Assembly (NCBI GenBank): GCA_016801885.1
Contig: CM028897.1
Location: 11,098,501-11,162,500 of the forward strand
Direction: 5' to 3'
From: Toxotes chatareus
Lineage: Eukaryota > Chordata > Actinopteri > Toxotidae
Length of the DNA stretch: 64,000 nt
Part shown: positions 24,910-38,500 of the stretch, piece after piece
Layout of the letters: the number at the start of each line of letters is the position of its first letter
How positions within the stretch are numbered: position 1 is the first letter of the stretch
Program-made: the position numbers and the translations under genes
Notes under the pieces: model-generated
The model's input: only the letters and a program-made list of their open reading frames with translations
Databases searched by the model: none
Told to the model about the DNA's origin: nothing

Positions 24910-24970
24910 CAAAAGTGCAGTAGAGTGTAGTACTTGAGTAAATGTACTTCATTACATTCCACCCCTACAG
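24910..24970 (+). repeat. Dispersed fish repeat fragment (ACTTGAGTAAATGTACTT type)
   Basis: GTAGTACTTGAGTAAATGTA followed by CTTCATTACATTCCACC is the signature of a common teleost repeat. A second piece (ATATTCCACCACTGG) lies near 24810-24825. Confidence 0.45.
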
Positions 24971-25142
24971 ATCATATTTTTGCCAAAAGCAGTGGATTAC
25001 TACTTGAAGGTGTACCTGACTTTAGTTGAGTAAAATTAACATTAAATGCCTCTTTGACATGGTTCTTTTCAGTCGCACAGTGTAACAACGTGAGTCATAC
25101 CAAAAAATACTGTATAATGATAAAACTAATTTTGAGACAAAA

Positions 25143-25150
<8 letters not shown>

Positions 25151-25178
<28 letters not shown>
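25151..25178. repeat. (AT)n microsatellite after an A-run
   Basis: Fourteen AT units directly after about twelve A residues. A shorter AT stretch follows at 25196-25208. Confidence 0.9.
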
Positions 25179-25181
<3 letters not shown>

Positions 25182-25644
25182 ATTAGTTAGTAGCCATATA
25201 TATATATAATTATCATGATTAGAGCAATATAATAATAATACTAATAATAACAATCAGCGGGGTCTGAAATTATGTGGTGTGTCCTTCAGAAGCTTACAAG
25301 TTAAATAGAGTTTATCCCAGATGAGTTCAAATTATGAATAAAGTCATGTTAGTGAGGGAGTTTTAGAGGACTGACGGTTTGGCACTGGCTCCCTGTGGTT
25401 CCCCTTAAATTTGAAACACATTACGCTGCTTGTTGGATTAGCCGAGATGTATTTTCCTCAGAAAGTTTGATGGGGTCACACTCAAACACCATGCAAACAA
25501 CCATATTTTTATAACTGGAACACAGTGAACCGTGTTAGATTCTCCACAATACGCTATGTTATCTGGTTCATCTTTAACAATCTGATACACCAAAACAGAT
25601 TCCACTTGCCATTATTACTCTTTAATAAAGCAATGTGATTTGTG

Positions 25645-25851
25645 TTAATTCTGTTCGTCCAGTGTAATTTTGTCTTTCAGGCTCTGTACCTTCACCATAA
25701 CCACATTCTTCTTGACCTGTTTAACATCTGTTCCAGGTTCAATTACTATTCTCCCACAGGCTTCTCTGTTTTCAGGATCAATCAGAGCCTCCATCAACCT
25801 GTCCCAGGCCAGTCTGCTGTAACCCAGTCTGTGTACATCATCTTTCCACAC
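25645..25851 (-). pseudogene. Exon-like ORF of unknown origin
   Basis: Sixty-eight codons on the minus strand start right after a plausible acceptor (CCCTACAG) and end in TAA. The peptide has protein-like composition (VWKDDVHRLGYSRLAWDRL, then MEALIDPENREACGRIVIEP). Upstream the frame hits a stop four codons before the acceptor, so it would have to be an internal or last exon. A possible donor (AAACAG|GTCAAG) lies within it. I do not recognise the family and saw no partner exon. It could be an orphan exon left by a lost gene, or chance. Confidence 0.25.
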
Positions 25852-26462
25852 CTGTAGGGCATGTTATCTCCAAGACTCACACTACCAAAACCCTGACCCT
25901 CAGGGGACTCCAGGTTATACGTGTCCATCATTAGAACAGTTATGACAGATTCAATTAGATTTGAGATCTGGGAAATGTAGTCGTGGCCTGCCCCCCTCCC
26001 CACCCACCACCACCACATTAGAACAGGGTTAGAGAAGTGCATGGTATAGCATGTGCTCACAGGTGTCATCTTTTATGAGATATGAATCATAGTATTCATT
26101 GTCCCTGTGTGACTGAAGGTATTCCAGCCTCACAGGGTTTTAACAATGGCTTCAAAGCTCGAGCTCAGCTCTGGTTTAGCATTCACCACATGAAGTGTTG
26201 TGTTGTCATCAAGCAGGAGCCTGAGAAGGTACATTTAACGCTTTCAAGGCAAAGGGGATTACAGGGAGACCACAGTCTTCCGACCTAACATGGACTCACA
26301 ATGATGTCATTCATGACATGAAAACAAGCCAGGTGGAGACTTAGCCAAGCAGTGGAGAAGGGAGGGAGTCCTCTTGTAGACAAAGTAGATTTTCTACCAC
26401 GTCTTAATTGATATTGAGATAGATATGTATTTTTAGCCATTCCAGCAGCATGTCTCTACAGA

Positions 26463-26920
26463 TGTTGGTCTGTCATTCAGTACACCACTTTGGTCCAGAC
26501 TGAAATATCTTAACAACTATTGGTTGGATTGGCACAAAATCTAAAGTTCCCAGATGGTAAGTCTAAATGACATTTGAGATCCCCTGGCTTTTCCTCCAGT
26601 GCCACCATGAGGTTGATCTGTAGTCATGAGTGAAGTGTCTCAATAACTGTTCAGTGGCATGAAATTTGTTGCACTCAGAATGAATTGCTGTCTTTATTTA
26701 ACTTGTCCTATGTTTTTGATTTATGAAATACCTGCAAAACTAATTACATTCACATTAACCTAAGCTGTACTTTGTGTTTAGTTCTCATGCAATTAGCAAA
26801 TGTTAGTGTGTTAACATGATACACTTCATTCCTGCTTATACAGTTTGTTAGCACTTCTCTGATAGGCGATACCGTGAGCCTCTAGAGCACTGAGATGACG
26901 CCAGAAAATTAAAACACTTG
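26463..26920 (+). repeat. Dispersed teleost repeat, first copy
   Basis: Carries the marks of a very common percomorph repeat: GTTGGTCTGTCATTCAG, CCACTTTGGTCCAGACTGAA, ATATCTTAACAACTATTGG, CCACCATGAGGTTGA and AGCTGTACTTTGTGTTTAGT. The inner half recurs at 38465-38830. No coding capacity; probably a non-autonomous DNA transposon. Confidence 0.6.
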
Positions 26921-27199
26921 CATTTGTGAAAGCAGAGGTGTACATGAACACTTGAATATGAGGCTTGTTCTACACCAACTGTAACATGCCATATGTGACA
27001 TATTACCACAGACATGTTAAAACATCTGTTAGTAGCCATCAGTCCATCAGTAGGTTTTGTGCAGAGGAATCTATCTTGCTGGAGGTGATTGGGCCAAATC
27101 TCTCAGGTTCACTAGGAAAATAACTGGAACACAAACACAGGCTTGAACATGTATCCATGTGTTATATGGATCCTGAAGGGAAGCTCGACTGTGTAGGTT

Positions 27200-27220
27200 T
27201 TTTTTTTTTTTTTTTTTTAT
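27200..27220 (+). repeat. Poly(T) run
   Basis: About 21 consecutive T residues. On the minus strand this is a poly(A) tract and could mark the end of an old retroposition, but no element is recognised next to it. Confidence 0.7.
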
Positions 27221-30200
27221 CAGTAAAGTCCAGTTAAATCAATCTTTATATAAAAAAACATGCAATTCCATTTGAAATCACTTAAAAGAAACACACAGAC
27301 AGCCTCTTTTCAGTCATGACAAACACTGCCCTTAGATGACTGAACGGCTTGAAAAGATTTGCACTGGCCTTGTTTTGGCGAATTAAAAGCACTGTCCATT
27401 GGCATGAAATTCATTGCAAGAAGGTCCCACATGTGAAAATGTTTTACAAACTGGCAATGTGTGTGAGTGTGTGTGTTCCGAAAATGATCATTTGTGATGC
27501 ATCACTTTGAGTGCTGCACTGTATGTCACGAGGCCGTGCTGTGGTGTGGCCATTCTTAGGAAAAGAAAACACCAACACATGCAACCATTGGAAGGACTGA
27601 GTCAGAGAGGTTGCATGTGACATATCACATCAGTAAGACGTGTACTCACATGGCCATGAAATGAATCTTGTTTCATTTTTGGAAAGGCAGATGGGCTACT
27701 GCATGTCTCTGTAGTGGATATGCCTTGTCTTCTTTTCATGTGCCCGAAATCATTGTCCCAAGTTTGGACTGGTTCTCCTGCATGCAAACAGTTACAGTGC
27801 ATTTAATTATTCAGTCTCTCCCACTGAATGAATAAGTGGGTGTTTGGGGATTAATAAAGCCACGCAGCAAATCAAGAACCAATTTGTGATTTTTTTTTAT
27901 AGGCCAAACTATGGGGCTGTAATTTATTCTCGTAGAATAATGAATGGGGTCTTTGGCGAATGAAAAGAAACCATGCATGAAGGCCAGGTGCAAGCCTCTT
28001 TTATTCAGAGTGATTGACTGCACGCAGTGTGTTAAAAATGTGTTTGAAGATGCAGGTGGAAAGCAAAGTGGGTAGTGTACCATGGAATATAACGTAGGCT
28101 TAACAACTAAACGAAGTGTTTGATTTAAGCATGCTTCTTCCATATGTGTTAGAGTTTCTGTAAGGCAAATAAAAATGTAAGCTCTCACAAAAGTGGTGCA
28201 AGTTTCCAGAAGAGCTGTATTTTTATTTTAAGAATGCAGTTCAAGTTTTCCAATCAAGGCCCAATAAGCAGACCATAGCTGGTACATTGTAGACTGAAAT
28301 GGCAACAGAAGTATGTGCTGAAATGTGTCCAGAAAAACAATGCTGTAAATTCCTGTAGTAAAAGTTCTTAATCCCATATCCCTAAAAAGTTCCCCAATTT
28401 ATGCTGAGCTCCATGATCATTTGAAAATTTCTCAAACCCAAATTACTCTTTCATCAATTAAAGCTGGAGTCACAATTTAACAAGATACTGTGAGGCCTAA
28501 ACCACAGAGAAGAGAGAAAATCCCCGAGCATTTCTTCCTTGAATCGGAGGAGACTGCGGTATGGGTGGAAAACGTGTGGAGTCCTCAGTATGAACCATCT
28601 TCATTTGTGGCTACTCAAAGGGAAACCACTTTCTCACTCTAATCCTACTTTTTATCTGCTGTGTAGAGATCAGCCCCCTTTCCTTCAGCACAGCCCTCAG
28701 AGTGGTTCATCCCTCCCTCTGTGTGTTTCTGATCAGCCTGACATGTGCCCATTATTCCCAAATAAGAGTCACCACACAAAATATACATCCCTCATCACTC
28801 CTAATCTCAAGTAGTCACAGTGGCCTGTGACTCGGTCCACACTGGGTGATTTTCGCTCATGCAAACAAATCCACAATGATAGGAATTGATGGCATGCATT
28901 AAATTGCGGGCTCAAATCTTTGGAAGCTGCATGCCAGCCGGAGCTAAACTAATTACTGCCCCCATGAGAACGGAAGATCTGGAGTTTTATGGACCTGTAA
29001 TTTATTGTCTTTGCCTTTCAGTTGTTTTGAGCAGTTGTAACCAAGAATATCCTGTATTCTTAGACACTCAGAGAAAAATATATTGTCTTTCTATCATCTG
29101 GATTTGGCACAAGTATTGAGTCTGACATCTCTTTTTGACTCTAAACTGTTGCATCTAGGCTTTGGCTCAATGTGAAAAGAAACAACCACAGTCTTTAGCA
29201 ACAGCAGCTCTTTTTCTAAATTAAGAACAGCACAAGTTAAATCTGATACTCAATAGCCGGTGTAGTTTGCAGTTATTGTAGGAGTTTGACAAAACATTGT
29301 ATGATATTAGATTGCATCGTATTTCTACTCCATCTTTCTCATTCAAAAATCCAGAATCTGAATATTTGTTCAGCCACTAAACACAAGATGTCTCCTTTAT
29401 TCAAAAGTCCAGTCTCAGTGTATTTTGCACATCGAACCAAAGTGAGCAAGTAAAATAGGTTTTTAAGTGGAGAGGGACTTTGAGCTAACATAATACAGTA
29501 TCACATGTGTGTCACCACATTTTTTGTTATCTTGTTGAAGCAGTCTTTGGTTTTTGTTTTAAGTTGCTAATAAAAAAAAAACACTCAAAATGTTACTGAA
29601 TTGTTTTATTCTAAAGACTCAGATGTTATACCAGTATAGAGCTGAATCCCATAAATTGGTAATGAAAATATAAAACACATTCAGACACAAATCTCTGGAA
29701 TCCTGTACTCTATTGAATCAAATCAGATCATGAATTTTGTGAATTGCCGCACACCTAAAATATTGATGACAGAGTCATAAAATATGACTAAATGCTGGTG
29801 GTGTCGACAGATTCCTGTGGCAACCACAAGTGGAGACTGGCTGTTCATGAGCTCATATGTGCAAACATAGACCAGAGGCAATATTGTCAGGCTTGTTTGC
29901 TTAGATCATAGAATTGGATGAAGTGAAATGTGCAGCAGATCTTCATACACCTTCATGTCATGTATTATCAATCATTCCTGTTCTTTCATTTGCCTCAACT
30001 GGATTTCTCACATCATTATCAGCATTTAAGCAACAAAGGTAGATGCTGAATGTTCTGCAAATAACAGTTCTAACATCTTTCCCAGATGGTAGAGTGGGAA
30101 AGTGAGTTATCTTTAATGCCTGCTGTTGGGCTGGCACAGTGAAAGGGCAGCTATCAGTATGACTGGTAATACAGAGTAATAAAAGTTGGCACAGATGAAG

Positions 30201-32563
30201 TGAGCCAAGCACGTTTAAATTTTAGTGAGGCCCACTAAAAAATAATGCCAGGCATATAAAACAGAGGGAGGATGTGACAGAAATACTGACTGGAATCAGA
30301 AGAAGCGAGTCAAAGCACTGCAGTGTTTGCATGCAAACTACCACGAATAAAGACAGCAGCATGCTCATGCAAGCAGTACGCTATTTTTGCACTCACAAAC
30401 CACTCACATTTCCAAAAACAAAGCTCAGTCTTAATTGATTTGATTAAATATTTTTGGTTTAGTCATTGATTACAAGTGGCTAGGCACATTTCCATGCATT
30501 GTTATAAGAACATCTGCAGCTAAGTGTATATTTCACTTCTTAAGTGGGTTCCTTTTTTGGTTGTTATACCAGAGCAGATGCTTTTTTTCCCCTTTCCATA
30601 CAGGATAGTGTACCATGAAAGAGAAGAGCTCTGCTGCTAATTTTGAGCCTAAAGAGGAAGGAGGGGGCTTTCTGGGTGAGCTGAGATCTCTCATAATTAC
30701 AGGCCACAGCACACGCAGGCCTCAGACTGTACATGTGTGGAAGTGGCGTGAAGAAAAGCGGTGTGAAAGAGACTGCGGAAGGGAAGAAAAGAGACAGTGT
30801 GAGATGTCGCTCTAGTGAAGGCAGGAGAGAAAACAAAGTTAGATCTTGTGAGGGAGCTAAAGTTAAAGAGGAACACACTAAATGATATCTATTTTTTGTA
30901 CTGTACACATAATTTTACTGGCTTATGATATTGATGATATTTGATACAGGTGTTTTCAATAAAATTCATAAAACTTAAAAAAAACTTTTTTTCCCTTTTC
31001 TGCTCAAAATTAGCTTGCATGTGTCTGCATGTATTTGAAAGTTCACTTCAGTCGAATAAGTTCAACTCTGGATTGTGGTTGCAGCTACTGAACCAAGTGT
31101 CTCTCTACATAGCTGCTGGTAATTTGCATTAGCAAGCTTGATAATCCTTAGCATCCTCACTAAGTGATGATCCATGTAGAGGACATGGAAATGAACATTG
31201 TTCTTTCACTGCAGTGGAGTAATATTTCTAGTATTGTAGTATTATATTTATGTTAACAAATTTTAAACAAGTGCGTGTCAGCTTTTAATGTTACAAGAGT
31301 AACACTACGGCCCCATGCAAACTTGTATGGCAGCCCAAACTTGACAAGCTTGCTGGCTTAGTGGTGGACAATTGTTATGCATTAGAGGGCTTTGGTAAAC
31401 GGTGGCTGATTCTTCCACAGATTATAGGCAAATAGGTTCCAGCGACATGTATTACACTGGATTCACTTTTGCAGGATAAATCCTTCTTCTCTGTAGCTTT
31501 CATATCAAGATCTAAGCATTACAATAACACATGAAATAAGAAAGGAAACATTTTAGCACCAGATACGACTTTACTTCACTACACAGAATCAGAATAAAGG
31601 TTTCATACACACTATTGTGTTCTGCATACTATACATATAGAATTTAAAATGGTTCAAAATAATCACACAACAAAATAGAAAATGTAAGGGATTGTAAGGG
31701 AGCAACAGCTGATACAGTTGGTGCTGTCCAAGACAAATGAAACAATGATGTAGTTTTGAAGGGAAGAATATCTACAAATACCTAAACATGGAATGTGTGT
31801 ATGTGTATTTTCTGATCATTGTTACACATTTAATATTTACAGATGAGGTATCACTGGTATATTTACTGCAATATACAGAGAATTATCTTGCAACATCAGA
31901 CTAAAATTATGTAGCATTCCAAAGGCCATTTGGAAACAGTAAATGTAATAAAAATATAAATGCAGTTGATTTTAGTAACACTGCTAATAATTAAAAAGAA
32001 ATAGTGGTTTATTGTGGAGTATGACATTTTTTCCAATGTCCTGTCAATGAACATGTAGTCAGTTTTAATGGCTTGCCTTGTCATGTAATAAATATATTTC
32101 TTTCATTAAAAAAATTGTAACTGTTGTATTTCAAATCAACAGAAACTATAAATATCAGCTTATTTTATCAACAAAACATAAAGCAAGTAAAAAGTGATAT
32201 TAAAAAAGGCAATGCTTTTTTCTTTCCCTTTGGTACCTTGTTTGCTTCCAACTTTCATACGACATTAACATACAAACAAGAGATTAGTTTAATGGTTTAA
32301 TAACTAAGCCATTAATTATGTGTATAACTTGCATATTGGCAGCACTGTGCCCTTGTCAGCTTCTACTCTACAACAAAGCAGTGACAGTTCATGAGCGCTA
32401 CATGTCATGTTGATTCCACTGAGGCAGAATGGACCAAAAGGAGTGTGGACTTTGTATTTTTCTACCCCGTCCCTGAGAACATTAGCCCTGTATAGCATAG
32501 AACAGTCAGTCTCACCAAGTAAGAGACTGCCTTTTATCTGGGCTGTGACAGGATCCTCCTCTG

Positions 32564-35500
32564 TTAGTCCCAGCCAAAGTCTTGTCCGCTCATCTGGTAG
32601 AAACGGTGGTTAAAGGGCCTGTAGAAGTCTCTAAGTCTTTGTAGGACCTCAGAAGGGATCTGGGGATGGGGTCTGCCCTTGGACTTTCCAAGGCAGCGAG
32701 GTCTGCTGCTCCCCTCAGGCTTCTTCAAGCAGGGAAAACCTTTGGTCTGGTTGAAGTAGAAGTGTTTGTCTGAAACAACCCTTTTCAGACCCAGGAAGTC
32801 CTGAACCCGTCCCATCTCCCCAGCTGGATCAGTAACCAATCGCTCACCGCTAACAAACAGAAAATGAGACAAAGGGAAATGCTGGAGCCAGTTCTCCAGA
32901 TGTTTGGCGTAGAGACCGATGCGCACAGCGCTCCACGTGGTGTCAATCAGACCAGTGGAGGAGTTTTTCAAGGCCAGGCTCTGAAAGGATGGAAGGCCTG
33001 GGTTCTTGGACAGTGTCTGGGTGTAGTCAGATACAGCCCGCGTCACAGGATCCCTAACCACCACAATGAGTTTGGCTTGGCAGTTCATAGTGCAGACACG
33101 GCTTGGAGCCTCCTTTGTGACAAAGTAACTTGGTGTCTTCTCCATGGTGATCTGGCCGTCTAGTGTCCGAGGCATCAGGTTCCTAAATGAAAAGAAGACG
33201 CTGATCAGACACTGGTTTTTGATTCATCCCTCAAAACCAAAACAGTGGAAACTGTTTCATACAAAAAAACCCCAGCTGGAAGCATTCACAGTTTGAAAGT
33301 TTGGTTGGATGCGTGTCCTCATATTAATCAATTTCTTGGGCTCCTTGGGGCAGCCGATCAATCGATCAAAATCAGACAATCAAAACAAAGAGCTAAAAGG
33401 TGCTAAAACACTGCTGAGCTGACGGGAACTGAAAAGTCTCAGGGACCCCCTTCATATCACACTCATTTGATTGCTTGCTAATATAAAAATATTCCAGTTT
33501 CTTTATCACATACAGTGTGTCAGAAATGCACCAGGAGGGTTTAAGATATTGCATTAACGTTAACATTTTTTCTGCTTGATTCTCAACCAGTGCAGCTTTT
33601 TAAATATAGTAGCACAGACTCTAAGCACAATCTATAGTCACGCTTGCCAATTTAATCGCATACTGAGTTCAGTGAAAATAACATCAAGCGATAATGTAAA
33701 CACATTATATACCCTAAACATTAAAGCACCCTAAAGTCTGTGTGATTAAAGCTTCAAGCACTATACTGTGTTTATGTACAAGGGCCCCAGACAGCCCCTC
33801 TGAGTCTCACTGTAAGGCCTGCACAACAGGACCATCCACTCACTATGGGCCTGATGAGTCAATACCACAAAGCCTCAAGAACCACTTAACAGCAATTTCC
33901 TACAGATTTTCAACCCCCCTTCTTCCTGCAAGAGCAGTGTCCCCCCCTACGGGTTCCTGCAAGGACCCAAACAGACCAAAGTCTGCAGGAAGTGCGAGCA
34001 GGATGGCAAGCTGCTGAGCTCAGCTAGTGTGTTAAACATATGGCTGCAATGAGGAGAGATGCTGTGTAGAATACGGCACTGAAAAGGCACATGTTGAATT
34101 ATGTGTTGCAGAGATAAGTTTTGTGCAATAATCCAATATATATTAACCTAAAACTAAACCATTAATCACCAGTCTACTGATTTATCTTCTCATATTGTAC
34201 ATTTACATTTATCTTTGTTTCAGAGTTTCTTCTCTACTTTACAAACTGTGTGCACCTGCTGTCGTGTAAAGTTTATTCTCGTTGATTTGATTCAGCAGCA
34301 GCCCCTCGTAGTTCAGAGTAGCTGTCCTGCCTGTTGCACAGATTGCTTTTATTCCAGCATGATCTGGCAAACAGGCATTGTGGGTATCATAATTTTCAAC
34401 AGATCCGACATTTCCTCGTGTGTCTACATTTGACACTGACAGACTGCGTGAGGTGGAGTTGTGGTGGATTTAGATTTCAGGAACAAATCGTTTTGCACGA
34501 CAAACGGATGATGAGTAATGTTTAAAAGAGCAGATGAAGTGTCTGTAGTTCATTTTCTTTACATCTTATAGTGTGTTACTGGAAACAGGGAGCTTTCATG
34601 TGGCTTCCTATAAAATAAACAAGTAATGGAGTCTGTGTGCTTTATTTGTTTCAGATTGGAAGTTTACAAATGTCAGTGACAAGAGGCCATTCAGAAATGT
34701 AGATGAATGATGGACATCCAAAACAAATTTATTTTAATTGTGTCAGTTATTCTAGTGAGATGTCTGATTCAATGATTGTTTAAAAGCAGTATTCATACAG
34801 TAGTGGTCCATTGGCCTCATTGTTTGTTTGCACAAGTCGGTACAAAAATAACAACTGGCAGCTGTTAAGATGAAAAGTCAACAGCAAAACCTAGAAATTG
34901 GTCTCAGTCAACGAAACCAATCAGTTAAAAAAATAAATACACCTTGTTCTGCCATGGAAAAAGACTGATGAACATCTTGAGTGCAGTCTGCCAGCTTCAT
35001 TTGTTTTTTTATTTCAGCTGAAAAAAAGGGCTAATGAAACCGAGCCTCCAACAGTTTTAAAGTACACAAAGCACTGGTTGACTGTGGTTGAAAACAACAG
35101 TAGTTAAAGAACAGTTTCACTGACTGAATTCTTGCTCTGTGGTTATACTTATATGCAGTGCAGTGTCTTTAAAAAAAACCTTAACAAGCTGTAGCCTACC
35201 AGTGAATCAGTCATTAGAAGCTCTTGTTGTGCAGCCAAACATTGTTCAAAGCCACAGAATTTTATTTTAAATTCTAGTGGAGATCTTAAAGGAGTAGTGT
35301 GACATTTTGGGGGACACACTTGTGTCTGCAACCACGGTAAATATGAATTTACCATGGGTTGGCTTAGTTTAGGAACTGGAAACAGCTAGCTGTGGCTGTC
35401 CACAGGTAACAAAATCCACTTCCAGCACCCCTAAAGCTTAACACGTTACATCTATTTTGTTTAGTCTTCCCTGGAATCTGGATGTGAACGGTTTCAAAGA

Positions 35501-38500
35501 AGTGCTGGAACAAGGTCACACAGATTATTTAATACAGTCAGAGTTTGTGGGATAAGATGTAATGTAAAGATACTTAAGGTACTTAAGGAGGAAAAAGGTA
35601 AAACTGCACGTTGAAGTGGTGATAATTAAACATATGCCAAGTGTGCTGGACCTATGAAGAAACCTTCTGTAATTCAGTAATTATGAAAAGGTGTCTGTTC
35701 TCTCATATAGTCCACAAGCATGAGTGTGAAGGAAGAAAAATGGGCTTATCTGGAGTTGTTCCTGAGTAAGTTTCGAGTTTCACCCCTTTACTTAAAATTA
35801 AGCCGTTTCAATCCACCCCCATTAAATGATCCCATAATAAAAGACCATTAATTGATTACTATCCAACTACAAGAGCTGCAAATGGCCTATCCCTGTCTGT
35901 CTGCCCCCTGTTTATCTCTGTCTGATCAATACGTCTGTCTCTATATGACGAATTGTTCAAGGTGTGTGTATGCATGAATGTGTCTGTGCAGATACACATA
36001 CACAAATGCGATCACAGAGATGTCAGTGTTTACTGATGAGAAACTGAGTGGGCATCTCCCTCCCTGCCCTCTCCTCTCTCATCCAAAATCTTGGATTTGT
36101 CCTTCACTCCTTCACATAAGTGTCACTTCAGTAATTGGCCATAAGTTGTCTTTCCATTCTCATGAATAGTTAATGAATTGTGGCTTTTGCCCCCACTCTC
36201 TTCAGGTCCCTATCTCCCTCAACACAATCTGTCTCATTATCAGAGAATCAATAATAGCCATTTTCATCATAAATCTGTTCTTGTACAAGGTGTCAGGAGA
36301 AACTGTAAACAGATCAGGGATGATTAATTTCTTGTCAATTTTCTCATATGTAAATCTGTTCATATGCTATATATGATTTACAAGCACACCTCTTTCATTG
36401 AACTCAAGGTAAAATGCATTTCAGGCTACTGTAGTTGCATCTATGTACAAAGAAAGTAACTTGGGTAACAAAGATGTTTTCTATTTAGCTCAATATTGGA
36501 AAGCCTTGCTGACTAGCCACATTAGTCTGGAACTCCCTGCTGTTAAAAGGATGTAGTGCTTTTCCTCCCTGAAGTGCCACAGCACTGATTACACCACTGA
36601 TATGTTCTAGGCAGTCTGGATCAGAAGATTAAATAGACTACTAATGCTGGCTACAAGGATGTGGCCAAGAGACTTCCTGCCCCCAAGATTATGGGTTCTC
36701 CCGCTGGAGTGAAGCAGTTACATCTCCTGTAGCACAAAAGGCATTCTGCACAGAAAGTAGAAAGAAAGATGCTAAAAATCCAATTATCAGGTCATTTTCT
36801 CAAAGAAAAACAGATATAAAATTCCATAAATTATCAGAGACATGAAACATCTGCCCGAGTAGACTTTAGCTGTGGCTGGTGCCTCTTTGTCCAAACGTTT
36901 TCTTAGCCGAGACCCAGTTAAATAGGCGGTGGAAAATCAAGGCTGTAAAAATGAGAAGCAAACAACAAACTGAAGGAAAACATTTCCCAGCAGTGCTGCT
37001 ATGCTCAGAGTGTGACGGAAGGAGCCTCCGGGTCACAGACGGCCCATCAGGCTGACAGGATGAGTGTAGGAACCTCAATTTACGCCTCCATGCCTGGATA
37101 AAACGAATACTTTTATTCCCTCTGATCAGAAAACAACAAAAACTCAACAAAAGAAATCCAGTGAACTCAAAAGCTGCGGATAGAGTGGTTTAAAAGGAAT
37201 AGTTTAGCCAGTTATCTTACCTTAGCATAAAGACTGTAAACAGGGCGATAAGGCTAATCCTGCCAAAAGTAACATAATCCACCCTAGCAGAAAACTTGTA
37301 AACTAATATACTGACACATTATATTTCATATTTTCACAACACTAATAGTGTAAAAGAGACAGTTTTTTGTGGGATCATGTGTCAACCTGGCTACACTACA
37401 TAAAGCCTGAAAGTTCACCATAAGCACACATCAACATGCCACTGCCACAGTTGATGTGATAGTAACCAGGACCCTGAACACACAAGAGGAGTCATCGTTG
37501 TCTGCAGTATAGTAAGGGTGAATGCCGCCATGATGTCTATGTGCTCTTTGTCTAAATAGAAACCTGAGCAGGCAACGAGTCCTCAAAGTGTACACCAAAG
37601 TTGGAATGAAACACAAATTAACAAGAATAATGCCAAACGTAGGTTGAGGATGAGATTCAGACTGAACAACAACAACAATATTATAAACAGTATTTCACCA
37701 CAGCTAGCGAAACAGTCTGTATCAAAACTTAGGTTTATTCAAACACACACAAACATTCTTGAAGCAGTGTGTTTCAAACTTGCATCAGCCTGGGGGTGAA
37801 TTTCCAACGCTTTTGCTGACACCCATCACTTCTCTCCATAGGCAGAGAGAGGAAGTGGATGCTAAATCCCTCTGGGAAACCACATGACGGCAGAAAGACT
37901 GTTACCACCCACAGTTTTTAAATACATTGTTATCAGATGTTTTTTTTCCTATGAATAACGACACAGTAATGGATTTAGAGGAGTGTTTTCTTGAGAGGAG
38001 TTTTGTTGAAGTGCAATACTTTCTTACCAGTGTTTTATATTTAAATCTTTGGTGGTTCATAGCAGGATACCCCTGCAATGTGTATGAATGTGTGTGCATG
38101 TGTGTGTGTCTAAGAGAGTGGGTGGGGGGTAGGGGGTAGGGGGTAGGTTATCTATAAAGAAATGAAATACTTTTTGTTGGTCAGTGGATAATTAGTGACT
38201 AGCACATAAGCGTCCGGTCATAATTAGTCTTAACAGGATGTCAGTGAGGCTTTGCCAGGGAGTTCAGTAGTGGCTTCAACATTTGGCACATGAAAGTAGC
38301 ACTGGCACTTGCATGGGTGGAAGTGATGATTAGAGATGAGAACTGTTTGAACAATTTTTATACCCATGCCCATACCAAAACAATGTTTTTTTATACCTCA
38401 CATTGAGGAATATCTAAAAAATTTCTCTTTCTTTTTAACAAAATAAGCGACTGGCCTGCTCCTTTACAAACATTCATGTCCCCCCTCATGATAAATTGTA

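Larger units (their letters stand above)
24290..32563. other. Repeat-rich intergenic region between FAHD1 and HS3ST6
   Basis: About 8.3 kb with no confident gene. In human, MEIOB lies in this interval; I see no recognisable MEIOB exon. Contents include an (AT)n run, an exon-like ORF at 25645-25851, a dispersed repeat at 26463-26920 and fragments of a repeat with ACTTGAGTAAATGTACTT (24780-24970). The right end is probably HS3ST6 3' UTR. Confidence 0.55.
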
